Source: Limanda limanda (lineage: Eukaryota > Chordata > Actinopteri > Pleuronectiformes > Pleuronectidae). Taken from it: a stretch of 64,000 bases of DNA. The DNA is taken from positions 10,130,346-10,194,345 of the forward strand of contig NC_083656.1 in NCBI RefSeq assembly GCF_963576545.1, given 5' to 3'. Of this stretch, positions 36,990-46,743 are shown piece after piece (position 1 is the first letter of the stretch; every line of letters starts with the position of its first letter). The translations under genes were made by a program, and so were the position numbers. The notes beneath the pieces were generated by a model. The model was not told the origin of the DNA. It ran no database searches and saw nothing but the letters and a program-made list of their open reading frames with translations.

Positions 36990-39900
36990 CTGTAACCAAG
37001 GGGACATTTTGTTTTTAACACTCCATCATTATTCTTGGAATGGGTTTTCGATTTTTCTGCAATCATGAGCAATCTGACCTAAAGCGATGCCTGGATCGGA
37101 GTTTGCTGTCTGCAGCAGCTCTGTGCCCTGGCTGCGGATCACCCAGAAGGGGTCAGACTGCGTTGTGCCTTTCGGGTCCAACAAAACAACCTGAAACCTC
37201 CTGAAGTCTATAGAGCTAATGTCTTGGTTCAGTGGACACGGATCCAGCGCATCTGGAACACTGTCATTGTCAAAGTCGTCAAAACATGCATCTCCGCTGC
37301 CATCACCTGAGCGAGAGAGAGCGAGAGAGAGGAATAGAGAGTTTGAGTGTGAAAACCAAGGTGTTGACGAAAAATAACTGGATGAGATATTGCAATAATT
37401 AGCATTTCTATCATGAAATTAGAGGTGGTGTCAGTTCTGTTAATGGAGTTTCAGAAGATTAGGTTTAGGTTTCTGCAAGTGATGCCCTTACTACCTTTTA
37501 AAACCTAAAACAACACTGACCATTCAAGTCCAGCTGGTCTGTGTTGGGCACTAGTCGGCAGTTGTCCCGGTCGTCAGGGATACCGTCGTTGTCATCGTCG
37601 TGGTCACAGGCGTCTCCCTTCCCGTCCTTATCATGGTCGGCCTGATTGCTATTGGCGATGTAGGGACAGTTGTCTAGAGAGTTTTGGAGGCCGTCCTCAT
37701 CAATGTCATCGTTGTCGTCGCACATGTCCCCCACTAGGTCACTGTCAGAGTCAAGCTGCTCCCACACACACAAACACAAACTTAGAATATATTGTATATG
37801 TTGAAACCACAGAATATATGTAAAGGTTAATGTCATTAGTGTTTCTGCGGGGGGGTTTTCTTGGTTGAAACAGTGTTAAACCACATATCACTGTATGCTT
37901 TACTCGTATGCTTCTGAACAAAGCATACGAGTAAAGAATACAGTAAGTTTTTATTTGTGTGTGTTTTCAGGGACCTGCAGTGGGTTGTGTAGTAGGGGAC
38001 AGTTGTCACACTGGTCTCCGACACCATCCAGGTCTGTGTCCCTCTGGTCAGTGTTGTAGACTAAGGGACAGTTGTCGCGGTCATTCAGAACCTCTGAAGA
38101 AAGCGTGACACACACACACACTGCAGGTGAGATGCATTTTATGTGGCTCTTACCATTTTATTACACATTAAAAAGACACATTAACCAATATAAATCTAAA
38201 CTGTGGTTTGGTAAATCTAATTGAATCCATATATAATGATTTAACAGTAGGCTAAAGCCACTTTTTAAAATGCACATCTTTATTACTTTTTGGACATTCA
38301 TTATTTATTGTTTACACATAGACAGTTGTTTCCCCTCTCCATCATCTCAAGGCACTTTTGTCGAGTTAGTTATTTAAAGTAGTTAACTTGCTCCAACTGA
38401 TATTCAAAGGTAACTACACTAGATTAAAAAACAAGACTGCAGGGAACGATTAGGTTTTTCAGTGGAAAGAAGAAATAAGCCTAAGTTTTGGGTAATGTAA
38501 TGTTGTTATTTTGTTAAATAGAGGAAAGGGTGCAACAAAACACTGGATAAGTATCTAAAAGTAAGTAATATATTCCACGGTTCGGTGAGTAGCTCCTACC
38601 ATCTCCATCTATGTCAATGCTGCAGGCATCTCCCTCTCCGTTGCCATCGGTGTCTGCCTGCAGTGAGTTGCTATCAAACGCACAGTTGTCACAGCTGTCC
38701 CCGACCCCGTCTCTGTCAGAATCGTACTGCCGAGGGTTGTACACCAGTGGGCAATTGTCCTGTGTCAGACAGTAACACAGTCATTCAACCATGCATTCAA
38801 ACACAGAGATGTCAATATACACCTGTTTTTTAAGACATGGTATCCTGAAAGTTAATCTCAACTGTAAACCCACCCTCTCATCTATGATGCCATCGTTGTC
38901 ATCATCAGAATCACAGGCGTCTCCCTGTCCGTCCCTGTCCAGGTCTTCCTGGCCAGAGTTCGGTAGCCTGGGGCAGTTGTCCTGCAGCCAATCACAACTC
39001 AAGTTAAGTGGAAGCTAATCCAACCAAAAAACAGCTTCAAAATCTGTGATATTTAAATTGTGGTGTTTCTGTTTTTTACCTTTTGACAGTGATAGGTCGC
39101 GTTTTGCTTGCAGGTCAATTTGTTGTTGGGCCATCCGTCCAGGTCCGAGTCTTCGCCACACAAAAACCCGTCGCCTGCAAACCCAGTGGCGCACCCACAC
39201 TTGTACAAGACCTCCGATGCCAGACCCAGGTACACACATACAGCATACTTGTGGCAGGTGTGTGTCTTGTCTTTGCAAGGATTGTATGGTTCACACACCT
39301 ACAACAAAAAACAAGCAACTGAGATTACACAAGCAAAGAAAGTAGTTCATACAAAACATATATAAAATATCACAAAATAAGGCTCAAAGAGTAAAACATG
39401 CCTGTCTGGTTTTCTGGGCTTCCTGCAGTCCGAGGCCATATGGCTGTGTGCCTTTATAACGAGGAGGACAGGGCAGGCAGTAAAACCCTGGGTCTGTGTT
39501 GACACACTCTGTAACACACACACCCTCCACTTCACACTGAAGAGATAGATAAAACATGTTCAGATAATGTACAACTGTGTGACAGGTGTTGTGTACAGAA
39601 GGAAGTTCCTGCCAGGATCAGACTACAGAGTCATAGATTAGATGTTTAATTTGACAAACACAGTATATATGATTTGGGTCTTTTACAACTTGCAAGAAGT
39701 GCCAAAATGATAAAAGGGTGTGGCGATTCATCGAATCAATTTTGAGACATTTTACTGAAAACCAGAAATGTCCACCGCGTGGTGGCATGACAGGAAATGT
39801 GAAGGAATCCTCAAAGACATTGGGGTTCTTCCTCTGGGATCTATTAAGGTCTATTAAAAGATCATGAAAGTGTATGTTGAGAGATACATATTAGTCTAGA

Positions 39901-42900
39901 CCACAGTGGTGGACTTTCAAAAGACAATGACATCCCTAATAACACAATAGTCTTTTAGTTCTCAGTTCGAATTCTGTTTCACATGAGTCGTTCTGTTTGC
40001 ACTTGCATATTCTCCCTGTGTCTGTGTGGCTTTTCTCCTGGTGTTTGTCGTCTCACACCATTTTCCTATAGTCTGATCATGTCCCTGCCCAAGGGATAGA
40101 TTCTCACTTCCGAGTTACAACCAGATATTTGTTTATTACCTCATTTTCATCTTCACAGTGAGAACCATTGCCATTTAAACCCACTGGACAGCCTTCACAC
40201 TCCCAGGATCCATCAGTATGTGATGTGCACGCCACACCAGGAAAACATGGACTTGACAGCAAGCACATGTCTGAAAACAAACACACAAGTGGGTGCACAT
40301 TAATTCAATTTGTCTGTTTGGGTCAATGGAAATCCTCTTTTGATTCATTTATTCTGCCCCAAGCCTCAATAATTGAATAAAGGCAGAGTGGATTAGTTTC
40401 GCTAATTTGTAGAATAATATCTGCTATCACAACTACAGCCTGAGATTTGTGGACATGGTTTAGTTTACCTATAGGACATGGTTGTTTGTTACAAGACTCA
40501 TAGTCCACAGCGTCTCCAGCACAAGTCTTCCCACCATTCTGAGGGGCAGGGTTCAAGCACGCTCTCTGGCGACTTGAAAGACCTCCCCCACAAGACTCTG
40601 AGCACAATGACCATTCAGACCAGGTGGCCCAGCCTCCAGCAACTACACATGTAAACACATCGTTTAGTTTCAAGGCAGTTAAGCACCACAGTGCTCATGT
40701 GCGGAGGTTGTGCATTGGCACTCCTGTACTCACTGGCGCAGAGTGTGTTGTTGCAAGGTCGTGTCTCCATGGCACCGCCTGAGCACCCTCTGGCCCCCTT
40801 GTGTGGTGGAGGGTTGTTGCACAGACGTACCCGTGTAATGCTTCCCTCTCCGCATGTCGTTGTACAAGGGGACCAAGGAGACCAAAGGCCCCAGTTCCCG
40901 TCAGCACGCACTAGACATGAAACGTGCACATAAAGACTGTAAGCCGATTTTTCAACTATTCAACTAAAACATCATGTTTCCAATTATGATTATGTCTTTA
41001 GTCCAAAAGAGCAGAAGGTTTCATCTCTCTGCTCGTACCCTTGGATTGGTTGGGCCCAATAAATACAAGAAACGATAAATTAAGTCTCCACATGTCCTAC
41101 CCTTGCGGTCACATTTCATCAGCATGCAGCTGCGTGTTTGAACCGATGGGCCGGCACAGGACGGCATGATGCCGTTGCATGATCGGCCTCTTTGCTGCCC
41201 TCCACGTCCACAGGTGACAGAACAGTGAGTCCACTCAGACCAGGGGGACCAGCCGTCTTCGTTATCTTTATACACATGGGCACATGTGCGCTGTTGCTGG
41301 ACTTGCATCCCACTTAATGATCTTATCACGCTTCAATAATAGTTGCTGGCAAATCACACTTACCGACACAGACAGGGCAGCAACCTCCATCAATAAAGGA
41401 GGTGTGGACGCAGAAAACAGGAGGGCACGACACCTGCTGACACACCACCTCTCCATCCTTAATAAGGGAAAGAAGAGTCATGACCAATTAGTTGTAACAA
41501 TATAGTCGATATGGCTATACCGTGATATTTGAACCAGATGTTTTTCCTAGATGCCAGTCCTTGCAGAGGAAAGGTTTGACTCATCGATTCAGTTACTCTG
41601 CCAATCGATCTACAACAAAACTAATGTCATTTTACAAAGAGAAACAGAAATCAAGCGTAACGTATATATAGAGGCCAACACAAGCAGTTCTGGAAATAAA
41701 TTAAACTACATTGGATAAAGGTGAAACTCCCCCAACTTGTAAATATGTGTTCAATGGATTAATTTGTCTTGTTGGGAATTAAGTTTATTCCCTTTCTAGT
41801 TGAGAATTAGACCAGAAGATTGATGCCACTCTCAAATGTGTTATATATTTCATTATATATGCTAGAGCCAAGAAACCATAAGCTTAGCATTAAGAATCAT
41901 GGGAAAATAACTAGACAGACTTTGTCCAACTTAGCTCATAGCTCTCAGCTGTGAAATAGTCTGGCACTCAATGGGCCATAGACGCACAAGTTGTTTTTTC
42001 AAGGTTTCTGTATGGATAAAACAAGAAACAGATAAATTTGAGTTTTACGAGGTGGATTTTTTTTTTCACTTCAAAGACAAAGAAGCTGTTTCTCCATTGG
42101 TTTTTAGTCTTAAAGCTAAGTTAAACAAACCATGTCCTTCTCACCACCTCTAAAGCTCACGCACATTAAAGACTGTAAGCCAGAATATTTCTTGGCCGGA
42201 GCGCTGATTTCCTGGATGTGGTAGTTTGTTTTTACCCCTGATCAGAGCCAGGCCAGCTGTTTCCCCCCTCTTTGCAGACTTTATGCTAAGTTAAGTTAAT
42301 GGTCCCCTACCTGTGGTGTGACAGCTCATACTTGGAAGGACTCAAATGAACCTGGCGAGCAAGAAGATCGTAACAGGTGGGGAAAAAACGATCTACAATC
42401 TGTCTTGAGTGTAGGTGGGAATAACTGAGAAGTATTAAGAAGTAAATGGGCAATGAAGAACTGCTGAGTTGGTTGGCAAGTTTCCCGAATTTAAAATGAT
42501 TTCTTTAAGGGTTATAGGTTGCATCAGAGACGGAGACTTGAGACGTAGGATTCTGACTCTTTTTGTTCAAGGATCTTACTTCAAAAGTTGAGACTTAAAC
42601 ATTCTGGCGAGGTTTAAATCAAATATAAGAGACATGCTTAGGTTGGAGTGTTCTGCTGCTTCAAGTTTTCTGACTGAAAAAAATAGATTCAGGACGAAAG
42701 CCCACAAAACAAGGAAGAATTTGACTTGACTGATGGGAGATGTAAAATCCAAAAACGAGAATGACATGAGACTTGACTCTTGGCCACAAACAGAGTTAAA
42801 TGAGGTTACAGCCTGCGCTCAGATGACAGATCTTAGACTCAATCAAAGAATTGCTCTGTGCACTCTTGTGGGTACACCTCACTGCTAATATGTCATAGTT

Positions 42901-44032
42901 TCATCAGATTTGTTCAACACAGACCCGACATGTACAGGAGGTGCAGCTGTCAACCTCCCAGTCCTCTCCCTGCTCGTACACTCGTCCGTCCTGCAAACAC
43001 CAGAGCTCGCCGTCTCTGTCCCTGTCAAGATCACTGTCATCACCGCCGCCGCCGCCATCGCCATCGCCACTGATGCTTCTGATGTCACTCTTGCTGATGT
43101 AACTGCTGATGCTGCTGCTGCTGCTGTTGCTCAGCTCATCCAAAGTTATGCGCATCTCTTCATTTTCTTTAGTCTGTGAACACAAAAACACAGCGTTTTG
43201 GATCACAACGTGTTTATCTGTGTTTGTATCTAGATGTATCCTGCATTCATACACAGGGACCTGCTGGTGTAGGTCAGAAAGGTGGTGTGATAAGTAGCCA
43301 ACATTTTAACACTGGATGTATTCTTCCTGCATCCAAAAACGACCATGAAATTTACCACAAACCACAAAGCTTCCTGCCAGAAAAAAATAGCTGCTTGTTC
43401 CACTTTTACTGGAAGCTGCTCCCTGTTGGTTTGTCGCAGAGATTTTTCACACAAGACTCCACAGCGTCCCATTTAATGAAAAGAGCATTCAAAAAAATGC
43501 TTTTACGCAGACAATGTTTTTGTGAATGTCTCCAATTATTAAATAATAATGCAATTGTTTCTTAAAATGTTAATCTTAACAAACAGGAAGATTAAATACA
43601 TCTAAACCATTTTTTTTTTCTTTCTTATGCTTTAACATCTGGTTTCTAGCCCATGCGTCATCAAAACTGAAAGTATTTGTTTGTCTCACTACTCTCTCCA
43701 GGTCTTCCAGCAGGTTGCCGGTCACAATGCGCAGGCCGTGGATCTCCGTCAGCACCCCCACCAGCTCGTCACACGGATGACGACAGGTTTGCGACGACAC
43801 ATTGTCGACCTTTGCACCGCCTACACCTACACAGGAGGAAAGGGTGTATGTGTGGTAGGTTTCAAACTTGAGTATGCGTTAATGATATAGACAGATAGAA
43901 AATGCATCTGTGCATAAATCACATGCAGGTAGATGGTGTGTGTTTTTTTTAGCAAATACACATGTTAAAGCAGTTTGTGTTACCTGCATAGAGGAACATC
44001 AAAAGCCAGGAGAAACCCCTCAGTGGACTCAT
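34757..44032 (-). CDS. thbs2-like: thrombospondin-1/2-like, lacking the TSPN domain
   Basis: This gene encodes a secreted, calcium-binding matricellular glycoprotein of subgroup A, expected to form trimers. Nineteen exons give about 963 residues in this order: signal peptide, coiled coil, Ser/Asp/Gly linker, von Willebrand factor C, three TSP type-1 repeats, EGF modules, TSP type-3 calcium repeats and the C-terminal lectin-like domain. Human THBS1 has 1,170 residues, and the shortfall matches the missing N-terminal laminin-G-like heparin-binding domain. The signal exon and the coiled-coil exon are separated by only 157 bp. The TGF-beta-activating KRFK after the first type-1 repeat is absent (CDRK|VRAD), and the RGD of human THBS1 reads GSGDAC. 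A CSVTCG CD36-binding motif is kept in the first type-1 repeat. The two introns after 39402 and 36598 have GC donors. The end is uncertain: either a small last exon follows TGCAGAG|GTGAG, or reading continues to a stop at 34683. The phrases [16 protein letters not shown] and [12 protein letters not shown] are closer to THBS2 than to THBS1. Confidence 0.9.
34897..36316 (-). other. last large thrombospondin intron
   Basis: 1.4 kb bounded by ATCAG|GTACAA and AATTCAG|GGTGG. It contains 'gggccggccctgcaggtgga' near 35350, typical of the end of a DNA transposon that I cannot name. No exon is seen inside. Confidence 0.6.
37079..38981 (-). CDS. thrombospondin exons 11-15: TSP type-3 calcium repeats
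   Basis: The exons are 38981-38874, 38759-38600, 38093-37975, 37755-37521 and 37306-37079. They carry tandem DxDxDGxGDxCD calcium-binding motifs (for example [18 protein letters not shown] and [18 protein letters not shown]) linked by DNC/DNCP cysteines. The last repeat reads [16 protein letters not shown], where human THBS1 has GRGDAC, so the RGD is lost. The final exon enters the C-terminal domain ([19 protein letters not shown]). Confidence 0.92.
39080..40270 (-). CDS. thrombospondin exons 8-10: EGF-like modules
   Basis: The exons are 40270-40140, 39536-39402 and 39298-39080. The first gives [15 protein letters not shown] and ends in DENE, the calcium-binding start of the next module. The second module ([20 protein letters not shown]) keeps all its cysteines but is about 8 residues shorter than in THBS1. 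The third runs from VCEPYNPC to [14 protein letters not shown] and on into the type-3 region. The exon ending at 39402 is followed by GCATGT, a GC donor. Confidence 0.88.
39960..40085 (+). mobile_element. SINE/LINE fragment with 'gcatgttctccctgtgtctg' type core
   Basis: It reads 'tctcagttcgaattctgttt', 'tttgcacttgcatattctcc' and 'ctgtgtctgtgtggcttttc'. This is a decayed version of a widespread fish retroposon whose consensus includes 'gtttgcatgttctccctgtg'. It lies in a thrombospondin intron. Confidence 0.6.
40469..41265 (-). CDS. thrombospondin exons 5-7: three TSP type-1 repeats
   Basis: The exons are 41265-41101, 40910-40734 and 40642-40469, one repeat each, all starting and ending in phase 1. 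They read [36 protein letters not shown] and [18 protein letters not shown]. These are the tryptophan ladders and cysteine layout of subgroup A. CSVTCG is intact only in the first repeat. No KRFK motif occurs between repeats 1 and 2. Confidence 0.92.
41364..41457 (-). CDS. thrombospondin exon 4: end of vWC domain
   Basis: It encodes [16 protein letters not shown] and [11 protein letters not shown]. The CC..C pattern closes the von Willebrand factor C fold as in THBS2 (ECCPSC). The acceptor is TTATTAAG|GATGG, with a weak pyrimidine tract. The donor is GTCG|GTAAGT. Confidence 0.85.
41855..42305. repeat. dispersed teleost repeat in thrombospondin intron 3
   Basis: Landmarks include 'ctagagccaagaaaccataa', 'cacaagttgttttttcaagg', 'aacaagaaacagataaattt', 'accacctctaaagctcacgc', 'gccaggccagctgtttcccc' and 'tttatgctaagttaagttaa'. 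These resemble a repeat that I know from many teleost introns. The ends are approximate and the class is unknown. Confidence 0.55.
42925..43826 (-). CDS. thrombospondin exons 2-3: coiled coil, linker, start of vWC
   Basis: Exon 2 (43826-43690) carries [19 protein letters not shown]. Its CxxxC pair and heptads correspond to the trimerising region of THBS1 (CGISCDELSSMV...). Exon 3 (43173-42925) continues the heptads as [14 protein letters not shown]. It then inserts a Ser-rich and Asp/Gly-rich stretch (residues about 78-116), encoded by triplet repeats at 43012-43128. It ends in the von Willebrand C start [16 protein letters not shown]. The borders are canonical and both introns are in phase 0 or 1 as required. 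Confidence 0.85.
43012..43128 (-). repeat. coding triplet repeats (Ser and Asp/Gly runs)
   Basis: GCT-type and GCC-type triplets on the + strand read as Ser, Gly and Asp runs on the - strand ([18 protein letters not shown]). They are in frame within thrombospondin exon 3, between the coiled coil and the vWC domain. Confidence 0.85.
43984..44032 (-). CDS. thrombospondin exon 1: signal peptide
   Basis: It encodes [16 protein letters not shown] plus one base, then the donor GCAG|GTAAC. The hydrophobic core WLLMFLYA after a basic residue fits a secretion signal. The exon ends in phase 1, as does the signal-peptide exon of mammalian THBS1 to the best of my knowledge. The next exon already encodes the trimerisation region. 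Confidence 0.75.
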
Positions 44033-44946
44033 TCCTGTTCATACATAAATCATATATGTATTCATCAGGAAATATAGCAACCATACTGCTATAGTATAGT
44101 TGCAATACAAGCAGGACTGAAAGAGATGAAAGAAAATAAGCAGGGAATCAACCTTGCGTACCTGGGTTCTTCTCACAGCTCTGCCTTTCCCCAGGACTAG
44201 AAATCACAGCTGGTCTGCTCGTCCCTGCTGCAGCTCCACAGGGGCTGTGATGGAAAGTCTGTCTCCTTTTCCTCTTCCTTATTCCCTTGTCTCCTTGTTT
44301 CCTTCTTACCTTGGCATCAGGACCGAGATTCACCAGCGCATCTTCCTCAACAATTTGTCGTTGAGGCATCCAAAAGAAACAGGGAAGAGGCTGGTGAGGG
44401 AGGAATCTGAGTGGAGAACATGCAGAGCCGTCCTCTGTTAGTTCTGTAGAAAAGTCTAATGTGGTTAAGTATTTGTTTGAGAGTGTGTGTCTGCATGTGT
44501 ATACGTGTGTGTGTGTGTGTGTGTGTGTGTGTCTGTGTGAGGCAGGAGCGGGGGCCATATATTACCCGTCTGTCTGGCGAGGAACTGGATTGCATATCTC
44601 CCATCGAGAAACCCAGCTGGATGGAAAGAAACTTGTGTGTGTGTGCATGCGTGTGTCAGTGTGTGAGTGCTGACATCTCATTGCAGGTTTCCCAGACAAA
44701 TCATTTACACTCTTCACCCTCCAAACTTAATCACACACACAGGCACACACTTATTGGCGGCAGGAGTTTTCCAATATTTTAGGAGAAAGAAAACTGGCAC
44801 CCTTGTATATCACTGGTGAAACGAGAGGCTTGATGTGTGTGTTTGTGAGTGTGTTTTTCCGACTCTGTTGATTTCCTCTGAAAATTGTGGGCTAAAGATG
44901 AGCAAGCTGATGGAATACAAAAACGTCAACTTCCATTGGGATCATC

Positions 44947-44949
<3 letters not shown>

Positions 44950-45035
<86 letters not shown>
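44950..45035. repeat. (CT)n microsatellite
   Basis: About 42 CT units, nearly pure, in the thrombospondin-psme4 spacer. Confidence 0.95.
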
Positions 45036-45037
<2 letters not shown>

Positions 45038-45987
45038 TCCTACCTCCATCACTTTCCTCCCTCTCTCTGTCTCGCTCTCTCTCTGTTGGGTCTTCTCCCT
45101 GCTGTGTCAAAGAGGCATCATCATCTTGAATCATATTTTCCATCTGTGGACTCCACTTGTGGAATAATGATTCTCACAGATGTGTGCACACATGCGTGCA
45201 CACACATGCAAGCGCATGTGCCCATATAAACACCATTAAACCCTTGAACAAACACAAATTCCAACAAATTCTCTGTCTAAACACCACAACGAAGAACAAA
45301 CAGGAACCTCCACCGATGTGTACGTGGTTTAGCATTAAAGACAGTGGCAGCAGCTGCAGCTTTTGCTTTGAGGGTCAGAAAAGGTGCAAAAGTAATAAGT
45401 CCTGAGGGGATATAACAGGTTAAGAGTCAGGCGAGATTGCTCGTCAAAGTCCAACGTGACACTTTGGACTGATATGTCTTGTGGAAGGCACAGTCTGTTC
45501 TGTCCTTCCCTGTGTTAATAGAGAGGAAATCATTTCATGGAGGGCACTCTGCTCAGAAATGTGAAACTGACTGACTAAAGGGTGCAGGGTACCATCATGG
45601 GCTGTATAGTCCAACCTGCCAAAGCAACCGTGAAGGCACTTAATGAAACAGGCTGAGGTAGAGTCGCAGTCACAATTGCCCCCATTTCTCCTCAGGCACC
45701 CAGAGCAACAAAGTCAAATGGCTTTATGCTGTCTAAGCCCTCACTGTGTGCGCAGAAGCCTCAGTGCTGCTATAGTCAGGCCTGACGTTATCCTGCACCG
45801 CTCTAAGTATGTAGTGGTCAGAGACTTACATGGGCTTAAAGTAAAAGGATTTACATGGAAGGGTGCACAGTAACGCAAGAGAGCTGGACTTAGAGGACAA
45901 AGGCGTCAAGACAGTATGACCAGGAGTTTTTATTTGGGATTCTAATTTAATTAGACAATTTACTGGTACATTTTGGTTAGCAGCTGG

Positions 45988-46082
45988 GTAGGTAGGTATT
46001 ACGGTAGGAAAATAGGTAGTTAGATAGGTAAGTAGGAAAATAGGTAGGTAGGTAGGTAGGTCGATGGATAGATAGACAGACC
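45988..46082. repeat. (GGTA)n/(GATA)n-like microsatellite
   Basis: Imperfect 'taggtaggtagg' units grade into 'gatggatagatagacag'. Confidence 0.85.
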
Positions 46083-46743
46083 TATTTATTTATTCCATTA
46101 ACAGCCACTGTGAGTCAGTAGAACAGGAGAGAAGCATTAATCCAGTTATGAGATCGTTCTAATATTCTGCAGATTAGCTCGCAGCACGCACTCTTACAGC
46201 GCCTCTGGGATTTGTAGTCCATTATTGATGCCTTCCAGGTTTCCACCACAAATGAAAGCCTTCATATATCAAAGCCTTCACTTATTACACTCAATGGAGG
46301 TGAAATCAAAGTATAAAAAACACCCCTTAATCCCCCGTTGCAACCTGGGAGCTTCTCATTTTTTACCTCCTCGACCTCCCACCTTGCGTCACAACCGGCC
46401 CGTGAGCCCTGTGGCCCGGGTTCAGGTGTGTATGGCTGAGGTGTTGAGTGAGGAGGTGACGCAGCACTCTGACACTGGCCTGTCTCTGTGGCCTCAGGGC
46501 TTTTGCAGCTCAATTAGCGTGACACACTTTCCCCCTGTGATCAGCCTCCTTCCGCTTGCACACAGCGGATTATGGCCACTAAGTTCAGCGGCGCACTTCC
46601 CAGAAGACACAACATCCATTAAGTCAAGAGGAAAGCACTCGTCAGGGTTCGAGCCCGAAGGGCCAGAACCCTCTTATTTTTTTGGTTTCAAATAATTATT
46701 ATCATTACAACAGCTGCAGAAGAGCGACCTGCCTGACTGGGAT

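Larger units (their letters stand above)
44033..46743. other. divergent spacer between thrombospondin and psme4
   Basis: The two start codons are 2.7 kb apart and point away from each other, so the promoters and 5'UTRs of both genes should lie here. No CpG-island-like stretch, TATA box or TSPN-encoding exon is seen on the - strand. It contains a CA/TG tract (44504-44533) and the two microsatellites listed separately. The open frame 46225-46695 (+) has no homology that I can see. Confidence 0.55.

Noticed and set aside
37921..37980. 'cagtaagttt' and 'gtgttttcagggacctgcag' on the + strand look like a donor and an acceptor
   Set aside because: They overlap thrombospondin exon 13 and its intron on the other strand. 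No coding continuity exists on the + strand.
39046..39365. Several + strand frames opposite the thrombospondin EGF/type-3 exons
   Set aside because: They are shadows of the - strand coding exons, with no independent support.
44148..44558. 136-codon - strand frame upstream of the thrombospondin, considered as a possible TSPN exon
   Set aside because: Its product (basic and His/Thr rich, from a CA tract) has no laminin-G-like pattern and no cysteine pair or beta-sandwich hallmarks. It may be 5'UTR.
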